The position numbers and the translations under genes are program-made. Positions 22,290 through 35,000 of a stretch of DNA of 64,000 nt are shown one piece after another. Under the pieces are notes generated by a model. That model was not told the DNA's origin, did not search any database, and was given only the letters and a program-made list of their open reading frames with translations. The DNA comes from Harmothoe impar (taxonomy: Eukaryota > Annelida > Polychaeta > Phyllodocida > Polynoidae): positions 18,328,784 to 18,392,783 of the forward strand of contig OX381706.1 of assembly GCA_947462335.1 (NCBI GenBank). The letters run 5' to 3'. The stretch's first letter is position 1; every line of letters starts with the position of its first letter.

Positions 22290-23135
22290 AGGCAAGCAGG
22301 TGGGTGTATATGAGTAGGTGGGTGTGGGCAAGCTGTTGGGTGTGGACAAGCAGGTGGATGTGGGCAAGCTGTTGGGTGTGGGCGAGCAGGTGGGTGTGGG
22401 CAAGCTGTTGGGTGTGGACAAGCAGGTGGATGTGGGCAAGCTGTTGGGTGTGGGCGAGCAGGTGGGTGTATATGAGTAGGTGGGTGTGGGCAAGCTGTTG
22501 GGTGTGGACAAGCAGGTGGATGTGGGCAAGCTGTTGGGTGTGGGCGAGCAGGTGGGTGTATATGAGTAGGTGGGTGTGGGCAAGCTGTTGGGTGTGGACA
22601 AGCAGGTGGATGTGGGCAAGCTGTTGGGTGTGGGCGAGCAGGTGGGTGTATATGAGTAGGTGGGTGTGGGCAAGCTGTTGGGTGTGGACAAGCAGGTGGG
22701 TGTGGGAAAGCTGTTGGGTGTGGGCAAGCTGTTGGGTGTGGGCGAGTAGGTGAGTGTGGGTAAGTAGGTGGGTGTGGGCAAGCTGTTGGGTGTGGACAAG
22801 CAGGTGGATGTTGGCAAGCTGTTGGATGTGGGCGAGCAGGTGGGTGTGGACAAGCTGTTGGGTGTGGACAAGCAGGTGGGTATGGGGGAGCGGTTGGGCG
22901 TGGGGGAGCAGGTGGGTGTGGGGGAGCAGGTGGGTGTGGGTGAGCAGGTGGGTGTGGGCAAGCTATTGGGTGTCGGCTAGCAGGTGGGTGTGAGCAAGCT
23001 GTTGGGTGTGGACAAGCAGGTGGGTATGGGGGAGCAGGTGGGTGTGGGCAAGCTGTTGGGTGTGGGCGAGTAGGTGGGTGTAGGTGGGTGTGGGCAAGCT
23101 GTTGGGTGTGGACAAGCAGGTAGGTGTGGGAATGT
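22290..23135. repeat. 18-bp minisatellite with a 90-bp higher-order unit
   Basis: 18-bp units such as GTGGGCAAGCTGTTGGGT and GTGGACAAGCAGGTGGAT alternate. A five-unit block marked by GTATATGAGTAGGTGGGT recurs at 22469, 22559 and 22649. Because 18 is a multiple of three, both strands stay open for hundreds of bases without being genes. Confidence 0.92.
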
Positions 23136-24636
23136 TTTATGCAGAGGACTGTGACCCATCTAGGGAAAAGACTCCTTCAGGAGGGATTGTTTGTGCTGGC
23201 TTTGGCCACCAGGGGGCACCAGAATGGCTAAAGTGTGCAAAATTCAATTAAAATGATAAAGGATGATTTTTGTGTAGAACTTGCTAGAATTATGCTATCT
23301 TTACTGCCAATGTTCCATATTTGGAATGCAAAAAGGACGTTTTTATGGACAATTAGTACATAAGACACTTTCTAAGTGCCATGGGAGCCATTCCATAACA
23401 CAGAATTGGAGATAATTGTACTAATTGTGTGTAAACGCGGCGTTATGTTCCTCCCAACACTACATACCAATCTGGCCGAGGTAAGTTCAATTTTGCCACT
23501 CTTTAGCTTTTGCTGGTCATGTGATACCCTGTGAGCGATTTGATTGGCTGCTTGGGGGCAGCTCTCCAAACATATGTTTAGTCATTTTTTTCACTAACAT
23601 AAATTCTATGTATTACTGAACGGTTATGAGCTTCATGTGAGACTCCTATATAAATAGAGCTAGTCTATTTATTTTTCAGAAATTTGGAAGGAATAGATAC
23701 ACAATCTGTGATAGGTCCTTGGTGATATGTCTTTAGTGGCCTCATCAGGTGTAATCTAGGGGTGGATGTATTTCTTTTTATAAAGGAAATTTTTCATATG
23801 GGTGCCTTACCAAATGAATACTCCTCTTGTTGACCTGTATGGTTTACCAAACTATGATGATTCAGACTTAGTGTGCCAGGTGGCTCTGGAGTGCATAGCA
23901 AAATGGCTACTCCTTAACCCAGGTAGGGGAACTTAACGATATAGGCCTAACTTAATGTTGTCGGTCAAAAAACGTATGGAGCTTTTGGTTAGACCAGTGG
24001 GTGCTCAGGTGAGGATTTTTCTTTAACAATTATTTTTACCGGTTGGGATATTTTCCAGTGAAAGAAAATGTCCACATATGCCGATAATTGTGCTAATTTC
24101 TTGTCAGTGAAATTTCCCTCTAGAACCAAATTTAGACTTAAAACCCCGGTTTTATTTGGTTATTTATCAATAAACCAGATTTTTTATAATTATGGGATGC
24201 AAAGCTTTTAATGCTTATTTACCATTTTCAGTTAGGGCAAAAAAAAGAAGGTTTGTTTAGCCCATGATATCTCATTTTAAAGGATATGCCACCAACTTTA
24301 AATACTAATTGCTTCTCAGATACATGCGTGGATAAACGGCATTACACTTATACATACATAATTATATATACACATAATTATGTGTGAATCAGTGCATGTG
24401 AGTCACACATTGATTGCGCTGTAAGGTGTAATTGCTGTAATGTTATACCATATGTGTTGTGCCAAACGATGCAAGCCGAGTGTCATGGTCTCCTATTAAC
24501 CTGTATGTTAATGGTTTGATGATAGTTATATTGTGTGCATATTGATGAGACTAGTCAACATCTTTACATACATGAAGTATCCTGTCATGTAAGCTCATCT
24601 TTTGAATCATGTACTGTATTTTGAAAATCACTTGAT

Positions 24637-24701
24637 GTATACAATGTTATACCATTATAGGAAGCATGATTTATACAATGTTATACCATTATAGGAAGCA
24701 A
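24637..24701. repeat. Short direct duplication
   Basis: TATACAATGTTATACCATTA followed by TAGGAAGCA occurs twice, about 35 bases apart. Confidence 0.85.
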
Positions 24702-25429
24702 ATCTTCATGGGGGGGGGGCAGGGGGCCTACCCCAAGCAGGTTTAGGCCCCCCTATGCATCAGCTTTTATGCTTGGTGTCGCATATATACAGGCTTATAT
24801 TGGAATTGTGAAGAAAAGTATTGTTTGAGCCCCCTTTAGTTCTGATTAGGGATTCATGCCCCTCTGCCCTCATGTCTTCCCATGTGGTAGAGGTAAGTTA
24901 AAATTAGTTTGGGAAATTTGTGTAAGATATGATAGGGTCTTGGCAAATTTGGGGGGGGCCCAAACATATTCAGGCCTGAATGCTGCGACTGACTTCCTGA
25001 TTGACCCAGAATGTATCTAATTATCTAGATGTTATTCTGACCCAAATCTCAATAGTCTTAGTTACCTCGCTACATGGCCTCACATGTATATTATATGCCA
25101 TACATGCGAGGCCGTAGTATATACAAAGTACACATTGCGCATTAAAGGTTTCTTTATTTCTTTATTTTACAGCTTTGTATTATTTTACATCACGTATGTG
25201 TTATATATCATGTTCCCATTTTGCTCCTATGTATTATGTATTTTTCCTTATGTAATGAAGTGTTTGATGATGTTTTAAAATACTGTAGGTCTGTATCCCT
25301 AAATGGTCAATCTCAAAGTTGATTGGAAATGGATTTAGCTGGCAGGGTACATATAGGACATATAGCAGGGGGAATCTTTAATTCTGAACCTCATTTTTAC
25401 GTTCAGATATCACGTTCTAGGCTGTGTCT

Positions 25430-25614
25430 CACCAGATCGATACAAGTTCATAGTCTTTGACTTTGTGACCTTTTTGACCGGGTGACCTCTTTGACCGGCA
25501 AGCTTAAAATCGGCTGTCTCCTTAGCCCCTCCTTTAGCTATTTTGACGCTTGCCACTCAAAGAGGTCATGTGGTCAAAGACTATCAACTTGTATCGATCC
25601 GGTGAGAGACAGCC
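25430..25614. mobile_element. MITE with GGCTGTGTCTCACC termini, copy 1
   Basis: The left arm GGCTGTGTCTCACCAGATCG continues with ATACAAGTTCATAGTCTTTG; the right arm is its complement. GACCGGGTGACCTCTTTGAC subrepeats lie inside. The four flanking bases are TCTA and TCTT. Confidence 0.8.
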
Positions 25615-25956
25615 TCTTTTGATTGTATATATTATTTAATGATCCGTTAATCAAAGCGAAACACATTTTATTACATAATCTGCACCAAGCTAACACAGCA
25701 TTTACCGATATTGGGCTAGTTGCCATGGAAACTTAACAAAACTAGAACAGTCATATACTTTCATCTGTAAACAGGATAAAAATAGCACACTTATAATCCC
25801 CCTTTAAGGAAATAAAGAAGCAGTACAGAAGATGTATAGGTAACAAGAAGTGTTAGTACTTCCTTTAATTGAATTATCCGTCTGATGAAAAAAAGGAAAT
25901 ATTATTATGACAAGCACATGTGGATATTTCTATATAGAAAAATATCAGGTTACACC

Positions 25957-26064
25957 TCATTTAAACTCGTGAAGCGATTCTGGTAGAGCCTTGGCAATAT
26001 CTGGAAGGGCTAAGTCAAGTCCGTCTTTTCCTGACAGCCAGTATGTAGACATTGGGTCTTTCCC
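25957..26064 (-). CDS. Guanylate cyclase exon 21: C-terminus and stop
   Basis: It encodes residues 995-1029, [20 protein letters not shown] then [19 protein letters not shown]. TYWLSG is the usual end of the cyclase domain. The nearest AATAAA found on this strand is at 25667-25672, about 285 bases past the stop, and is only a weak poly(A) candidate. Confidence 0.93.
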   Translation of the reverse strand, partial: GKDPMSTYWLSGKDGLDLALPDIAKALPESLHEFK

Positions 26065-29000
26065 CTGTAAAGATGGAAAAGAAATGTGTAAAGCATATCA
26101 CCCAGAGTGTTGAGGTTTCAGGGCCAAAAACTGTGCGGTCCGATTTGGACTACAGGCCGTCTGACATTCCTGATAATCATAATTGACAATACCAGATGTC
26201 AAGACTAGAAATTCGAGTTTGAACAATACATGTTGTGCATATATAAAATCTGACACAATTTTTGACGCCAATGGCCAGTCCTTAGTATCTATATGCAGCA
26301 AAGCCCTAAACTTATCCTTGGTGATAAGTCAGTCTAAATGTAGTTGTCAATCCTCTTGCTTTTAGGGCTGGTGGAAGTGGATAAAAAACATTTTCCACTC
26401 AGTCACCTTTTAATGCTACACTCTAAAAAATGTGTGTTAACTTAACACACGTTTGTAACACACTTTTTTGTATACTTATTTTACACACCCTTTTTTTTAA
26501 CACACTACACACTTTTGTCAAAAGTGTGTTAATCTTAAAAGTGTGTTGAGATAAAAAGTGTGTAAAATGTAAAGTGTGTAGGAGAAAGTGTGTAAGTGAT
26601 ATATATGTGTGTTGCTTTATAAAGTGTTTAAATATATTAAGCGTGTTATTCAACATTGACTGGCGCTGCCTGCTGGCGGAATACCCCTAGTGCACCTACA
26701 GGCAAAATTTCATTAACCACAGCATGTATAGCCACCAGTGCAATGGTAGCTAATTGTGGCAGCCATCCTACATAGCAAAGCCTTGTAAGGAATGACCTTA
26801 GGCAGGTTTTCAATTACACATTGACTTATATTATAGTTGAACACACAGGAAAGGTGTCCTATTCCTTCCACATTCATTAGACCTTCCTAGGACAAGATAT
26901 TCAGTCTTCAAAGAAAGTATAACTTCTTAGAGTCATGCATCCATTGAAGTTACACTTCATTATATCTTTAAAATTTGATATCAAATCATTTAACAAGATC
27001 AAAAGTGCAATTATAATCTTGAATTGTGCCTGACATTTCTAAAACAATGCTTGTGGTGCCATCTGGTGTCAATAAAAATGTGTGTATATCGTACACACTT
27101 TTATTCTCTACACACATTTGACAAAAAAGTGTGTAAGCGTGTTGAGAAAAGTGTGTTCACGCTCAAGTGTGTTAAATATATATGTGTGTTACCCTTTATC
27201 CATGTTCCCGCAACACACATTTTTTACAGTGTATGATTCAAACGGCACGGCATGGTTGTCATAGGCTAGGCCGTTCACAGTGGTCTCACACAGCGCGGAC
27301 AACAAGCTCTCTCCCCTCATCTCATAATTGACCCCAATGACCATGGATATCCTTATGCTGTTGGAAAGCTATGCGTGCAGTCTACACAATATGAGGTTTC
27401 TGCAATGATTTGTACATGTTGAGTAGTGATTCTATTTGAATGAGTAAGTGGGGACTGGGAAGTGTGAGCTGCCTGTGGAGTACCCACTTTTGGCACTGCA
27501 AATTGATAACAGAAACACTCTGTAGGTGAATGCCTATTAAAGCTGGGGTAAACTGCTCTGATCTTTTTGTAAATAACTGATTTGGAAAGCCATGATATAG
27601 GCCTACATTTTATGATGTCACACCATTTCCTCAGACTCATTCAATCAGAGCTGCAGTAAAATCTTTTCTAAAGTACATCAAATCACCTTTACATTTTAGG
27701 AGGGTAAAAGTGTGTTACCACTCATTTAAATTCTATATGTCTAGTATCTACTGTCCAAGAACCAAAATAAACCAATGAATATAAGTCAGCATAATACACA
27801 GATATGTGGAGCTATCCTGTCTGAGAGGTAGTACATTCCCTATGTAAGTCACCCTCCACTGCACCTGGATCACCACCAGCTACACTCTGGCAGGGGGGCC
27901 TATTTCTGACCCAATCCATTGCATGGTAAAAAAAAGGGTCCTCCTGTCCTGTCAAAGCCCCTTACCTTCTGCATGGAAAATTCATTTTAAACTGGTTCTA
28001 ATGGTGCTAGAGCTACAATTCTTCCAGCATTCTCTTAGTTAGGATTCCGCCTATCTGTCCTGCATGAAAACCACAGCCTTTCTGCACTCACTAAAAACCG
28101 TCTGAACACCCTACATAGGCACGTGTGTGCATGTGTGTTGGCATGGTTAGGAGCCAACTAATATTAATCAAGAAGTAATCCCAATAGCGGCGCGCTGGAT
28201 AGAGCAATTATATAGTTTATATTATAGAGTGCGCCTGAGATGGAGTTATATTCGACAATTATTTCAGTTTCTACTTTAATCTCATTTACCTTGACACTGA
28301 TGACACCCCTTGATTGAAGGTGGTAACCGCCCATTCCTTTTAATATCGCCACTGTTGTCGGACTGACATGAATCCTTAAGGCTGAAATTGTAATATTATT
28401 GTAATAAATACATTAGTACAAGAGCAGCTATAGATTAGTAGGCAAAAACGCAGCCCATGCATGTGCAATTTACCCTATATTCGCATACACAGTGGTTATG
28501 CTTAGAGTTAATCAGACGAATAGCACGTTTAATGCATGACCTGCACCATCCTCTACTATCCCTATATATCATACTTACACCAAGCTGGCCGGAATTCAAA
28601 TCTGTTTCCATCAAAAACATAGGGACATATTTTTAATGTTGATATGGGTATAAATAGAGAAATATTTCAAGTCGTTCGTTTTTTTTTTGTCCTGTATTTT
28701 AGCCTTAATATTTAAGAGATGGCATCATAATTTGGAACCATAAACATGTCATTTCTGAATACAGTAGTTTTCATAGCCTAGGGGGAATATAACCGATTCA
28801 TATCCTGTAATACATTGCATGGTATTCTATGTTTCTTTCTGCGAAGTAAAGCAAAAATGAAAAGGATCCTGCGTACAATCATCGTTTATGCCAATAAAAA
28901 TCAACAACAACAACACAATAATACTAGATTGTGGGCATCTTTAAACTGCATGTCATTAGAACAAAGATACCGGGTAATTGTTGGGATACATAAATGACGA

Positions 29001-32000
29001 TGGCTTTGAAGCCGTTATGATAATTGACTAATCATCATGACCCAAAGATGGTGAAATATAATATTATTATGGTCGAAATTTGGCATCGATCGTTGCTCGT
29101 GAATATCTGTTTCTCTTTTTTTTTTTTACTAAATTTCTCCAATTGTGTATGGCCTACCTAGTCCGCTCGACTCCATCCTTGAGGCGGTGTTGACGGTATC
29201 CCCAAACAGGCAGTAGCGCGGCATCTTGAGCCCCACTACTCCTGCCACCACTGGACCTGAGGGAGGGAAACATTATTGTATTTTTGATAACAAGTCACAG
29301 GCAGTTTGTCTATGTTGTAATCCACGAAAAAGGACGAGAAAATGGGGTGCATGGAGGGGGCCAATCAGAAGTTAAGACACCAGGCCAGCTATAACCATAG
29401 CTTTCCAATAGTGAACGAATTTTTCAGGTAGTAATATTAGAAGCAAAGTTATGGCCATGTAACCATTTTTCAATGAATTTAAACATTTCTTAATACATTT
29501 TGGCAGCTCTGGTTAAAAAACATCAGTATTTATCAATATAAATTAGAAGGAAATCCGTTCATATGACATCAATATATACCCGCTGGTTTTATGTGGCCTG
29601 TGTAGAAGTCAAATGGTCTGTGTAAGATCTCACTACACAGGCCACATTGGCCTGTGTGCATAAAAGGTTTTTGCCAACACTGATGCTCAAAGATGCACCC
29701 CTCCCATACAAAAATAGCTTCCAACCCCTCTAATACTACAACATGATTTTGAAAACACCATTCCGAGCTAAAAATCACCTTAGTCAACCCAAAACGGTTG
29801 GCCTAGCCTACCTGTATGGATGCCTATACGTATCTGTATGAGGACCCCTGCCATGTGAGGTATAGTGTACGAGCTGATGCCACTCAATACGTGCAGAGAC
29901 ATGGTAGCAATGTGGGCGGCGTGCTGGTCTCCATTAGGGTCTGGTAACCCTGAAACCACCATGTAGGCATCGCCAATCGTCTCCACCTGATGTGAGCAAT
30001 AACATTGATATTAGTGGCCTAGAAATATGATTCTGTTATGTTCAAGGTATTCCGCTAACTTTCCATGGTAAAGCGAGAGGTTTGTCAACATTGGTCTCAA
30101 TCAATGTAGCGTGCGCCACATAACCAAACATGTGAAAAATAGAACACAAAAGGATTCATTTGCTACTTGTTATAAATATAAACTATAATACTAATAGAGC
30201 TCTTCAATGATAGCACTTCTGTGCATAGCTGCCATATCTGGAACGTAAGGAGAACGTTCTGGGGTTTGAATGGGTTGTTGTCATGGGAACATATGCTTTT
30301 CAATCTGAATTTTAATAGAAAGTTCAATTAAGCCAATTGATAGAAGGGCTTAGAGGGAAGAAAAAAATAACAGAAATGCCAATTCAAGACCAAAACCAAG
30401 AAAAAGTATTGTCCATCGATAATCAGCATAACCAAGTGAGCACAGAACGTTGAATCAGCATATGGCTTGGACACATTGAGGCATGGGGGCCGCCATATTG
30501 GGGCAGAGCACCCCGACGGCCATATTGGATTTGGCAATGGATTGTGGGTAATGACTTATCTGCCCACTCCCTAGCCCAGAACAATGGGCATTGATAAGTA
30601 ATGTGATATGTGAGGTAAGATGGGATATGAATTAGAATTAAAAAATAAGGGGATATGAAGCTTAAGGGAAAGGAATGGCAGAGACATGTAGATGTGAAAG
30701 TCGCACATAGATTGAGGGACGTTCAGGGAAATGAATAAGAAAAATTTGGTAACTTGAAACTATTGTAAAGATAGGAACACACTAACCTCTCAATCTACAA
30801 CTCTCAAATGCACTAGAATGCACCATTTGATGTCTAAATGCGCTTGCGATAGTCCACCTCTTGACAACAACCCTCAGCCAGATCTTGCCCCCCCCCCCCC
30901 TCAGCAAATCCCTGGATCCGCCCCTGTTAATAAGACTGATACTAAAGGGTAATACAGCCAGGTTTCAACGCTGATTCAACACTCTGTGGCTTATAGTATT
31001 ATGCTAATTTACCATTGACAAGGGTACCCATGCATCAATGTGTTATATTCCACTTACTTTGTAAACATCAAAATCATCAGTGATCTCATCGAATGTCGAA
31101 TACAGGCCATTGAGCAGACTTACGACCTGAAATGAAGGAAAAGTGAAGTGTGGTGACTACTGGGCGTAGGATATTTTTCCATTCCATTATAAAAAATGGC
31201 TTGAATGTAGAAGGGAGGGTTCGGTCAATTTTGATCTACCAACAATTTCTTTTAATCACTTCGGACTATATTATTTTGATACATGATGATATAATAAAGG
31301 CAAAAAAAATCAATACTTAATAGTGCTAGATTTTGATATATTGGCAATTGAAGATAGGACACTCTTAACAATTGCAAGCTATGGGAAAATCCCTATTTCT
31401 TCAAAAGATGACAAGATGTGTAGAACACCATAATGTGGCATATAAAGGGTTCGTAAAGGTGAGTTGGGACATATACAAGATAGAAATTGCTTTTATCATG
31501 ATTATAGGTAGTTTCATTTTTTTGCCACCAGGTGCCCTATGCATAGACCCTGGCTTCTATCCTGCTACCTTTTATTCCACACTACTTTGATATGCCAATG
31601 CGTTCTTTATGCTAATGAAATTGATGTTAATCCCAATATATTGTTTTTAAAAAAATCATCGTTGCATTGAGATCCATACAACTCAACCAGAAGGAGCAGA
31701 GATGTCAAGTATTTTTGTGTGGTGTAGACATATGAACATTTCAAGGTTCTATGAGATTGACCACGTCCATCCCTGCACGTCGTGACGTGTCTGACACGTT
31801 GTCCTACCTGTAAAGGGGTGCTGGCAGCAGAGAGTTTGGTGAAGCCGACTATGTCGGAGAAGTAAATGGTGACCGCATCATACGACTCTGGCTGAACAAT
31901 TTGACCGAGCTTCAGCTGATCTGCTACCGTCCTGTTGAACGAGATAGGTGTATGACATGTAAGGCCAGAGAATAGTGACGATACTACCTAAAAATAGTTT

Positions 32001-35000
32001 AATGCCGTGCAAATAACTCAGAGGTTCTGAATGATGTAAGAAATTGTCTAAATAGCCATACATTGGCCACCCTGTGGGGTTTATGATATACTGACAACAC
32101 ATATTATACTTGGAAACAGGGTAGGGATGTGAACGTAGAACGGGACGTAGAAGCAGATTTTAAGGGTTAACGTCTGGACGATCCACAACTGGCTGAGCAG
32201 AACAACCTTTGCCTTATTACCACTTGCATGTATGATAATTGTAGAGAGGCTTGCATCGTACTTGTTTTCTTGTGGTTCACCCATCGAAGCCATAGACAGC
32301 ATCCATTTATGAATGGTGCATTATCAGCCTTGCCCTACTGATAATTCATCATTCCTGTGTGTTTGTTTGCGTAGTTTACCGTCTCAATCGACTATGCAGA
32401 GGAGGCTTTCTCAAGTTCAAGTTTTCCAAAGGTCAAGAATAATTGATAATTGTATTCAAAACAATATTGTTACGGCGTAAAGCAGAGCACCTGAGACAAG
32501 AATCCTATATATTAATTAGTTACCTAGGTAGTATGCTGTAGAGCAGGACCTCTACTTTTTTCTTTTCCTCATTAAGTTCAGTCGTGCGGCCAGCCACCAG
32601 GTCCTCCAGGTTCTCTGCATGTTCCTCCAGCATCTGGATCATCTTGTCAATCACGTTCAGCGGTCTAGAAACGATATATAGGAATAGAGAATATAATTCG
32701 ATGTAGGTGTGCTAGGAACGAATAATGACCGTGTCGGGTATAACGTAGGAGCTTGGGTTCTGGATTTCCAGGCATTCACTTGCGACAAGCCAAATGTTCA
32801 CCCGCAATATTAAATATCGTAGTTTCAGGATGATCTTCGTTAAAAGGCCAGATGAACTATATAGGAGAAGTCTTGAGTACCGCCTGTCCAGAGTTACACA
32901 ATGACACGAGAATTTTGAATACTAGAATAGCATGGAATTATCAAAATATTCAGGACCAATTGCCTGATCCCCTAATGCGGTGGAGGATATATGAGATAGG
33001 TCATGTACATGTACTACCGACATGTCACACTATACTTAATATAAGAGAAAAAGAAAGCCCCCATTCACCGTCCACCATTGATGTCTATGAGGAATTTGAT
33101 GACTTTGTTGAAGCTGGGCCTCTTCTCTGGGACCTCGTCCCAACATGACGTCATCAAGTGTCGCCACAAGTCGCAGCAGTCGTCTTGAGGTACGGCGGGT
33201 CGGAATGGACACGGCAAACCAGCCCCGACCTTTTCAATGATCTCTGTACAAGTTAGAACATAGGAAGAAAGAATTTAGTTAGCCTACACGGAAAAGTAAT
33301 GGAGTCAGAGCCATTGTCCAGACTCTGGAAGGTGAGTCCAGCATTGCCAGGCAATATTAGTATTCAGAGAGAGAGAGGGAGAGTCCAGCATTGCCTGATA
33401 TTTATGAGTTCAGTATTGCCCTCACTTTTTTGAACGAAATCTTAAAACTCTAGATGAGAAACCCCACTTTATACAGGTACAATTCATGTTGATCTGATCA
33501 TCCCTTTGAAGACGGAATGAATTAATATATCATGCTCCTAATCGTCTTGATGCATGAATGCAGCCCTGGCAAGTAACCGGCTAGTGCTGCATTCAAGCAT
33601 CATGACGACCCGGGGTTGAGACACTCCCAAAGTGTAAGGACGATGCAGCAATGGCGAGTAACTTGCCGGGCTGCATTAATGAATCATGAAGACAAATGTC
33701 ATCTTTTAGCGATTCTTGTTTGGTCAGACATTTGCAGAAAGTTTATGAAGTGTGGCTGACCTGAGTACTCTAGTTCTGTGTCCCGTGCATAGGGTCCGTC
33801 ATGGAGCGCTATCTCCTGCAGAATGATGCCATACGCATACACGTCCCCCGACGCCGTCCCGTATGGACCAGGGGGTGCACGTCTCAGTAGTTCGGGACTC
33901 TTCCACAGGAGGGCTGCAAGTTTAGGGTGAGATACACTGTTGATCTAACAATGGTGAATTTATTCTGTTTTGAGCAAGGTGGTCCTTGTACGTCATTCTA
34001 TCAATGGGCTTTATTAGTCATGTTGCCATGGCAACACATATCAACAAGGACACCCATTTAGGCGTTGACAACTTCTTTTTACATTGCAAATATGGAAGGT
34101 TTATACTGAAATTGGAAGTACCCTATAGAGCAAGTTCTGGTATGTTCCCATCCTTGGTGGCTAAGGTTGGTACACATGTTCTTATCCCTCATTTCTGCTT
34201 GACTCACATATATATAGAGCAAATAACGAGAGAAAATGATACAGGAACGGAATATAATCAAATAGCTGCACAATTATCTTTTTAATTCAATTAACACAGA
34301 GATTAACGGCAGCAAACTTGCCATGAAGGAAGACTTATAGACAGCAACCATGCACATGCTCACAGAAATAGTTGGTGGTGTCTGTTTCATTGGTGGAGCC
34401 TGCCTTGAACCTGGCCAGTCCGTAGTCTGTAACCTTACATATCCACCTGCTGTCCACCAGGCAGTTGGAGCTGGTCAGGTTACCATGGGAACCAAAGGGA
34501 CTCTCGTGCAGATAGGCCATCCCCTGTCACATAAAATGAAATGGAGCACTTTGTTCCAATGCATTCGCTATGAGGAGTGGGCACTGGTTTATTCATGGGT
34601 GTTATAGAGTGTGCTCGGTGTATTGAAATTGCTTTGTTGCAGTGTGCATGCATTTTAGAATGGAAACAAGGTATTTGCTTTAACATGGGATCAACCTTAA
34701 AGTCCATATTATCCCAGGTTAAAAGGGTTGTATTTAGTGTACCTACTTTCTATTATCAAAAGACTGAATATAGAGATTTAGGCAGATTGTCTAGATTTAA
34801 ACCAGTTATTGCCGCACATACACCTTGGTTGCCGATTTATTGATTATTGAAACTATATGTATCTGACCTGATGCAGGTACAATTCATTTATCATTATTAT
34901 CTTAAATAACTGTCACACTTTGGGTGTGAGCGTATATGATTATCTCTTCATCTAATACATTTATTTCACTTTATTATTCTGATGGAATATTTCGTTAAGT

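Larger units (their letters stand above)
17760..25956. other. Intergenic region between the GT92 gene and the guanylate cyclase
   Basis: No coding exon was recognised over 8 kb. Dominant contents are a MITE at 18236-18376, the 19300-20880 minisatellite split by a MITE, a protein-like repeat near 21700-21830, an LTR-like relic near 21840-22030, the 18-bp/90-bp minisatellite at 22290-23135, a short direct duplication at 24637-24700 and a MITE at 25430-25614. Long open frames inside the minisatellites result from unit lengths divisible by three. Confidence 0.55.

Noticed and set aside
22272..22993. Proline/threonine-rich and tryptophan-rich open frames
   Set aside because: They are translations of an 18-bp minisatellite whose unit is divisible by three; no start context, splice sites or domains.
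32852..33148. Plus-strand open frame overlapping guanylate cyclase exon 14
   Set aside because: It runs antisense through the exon and has no independent support.
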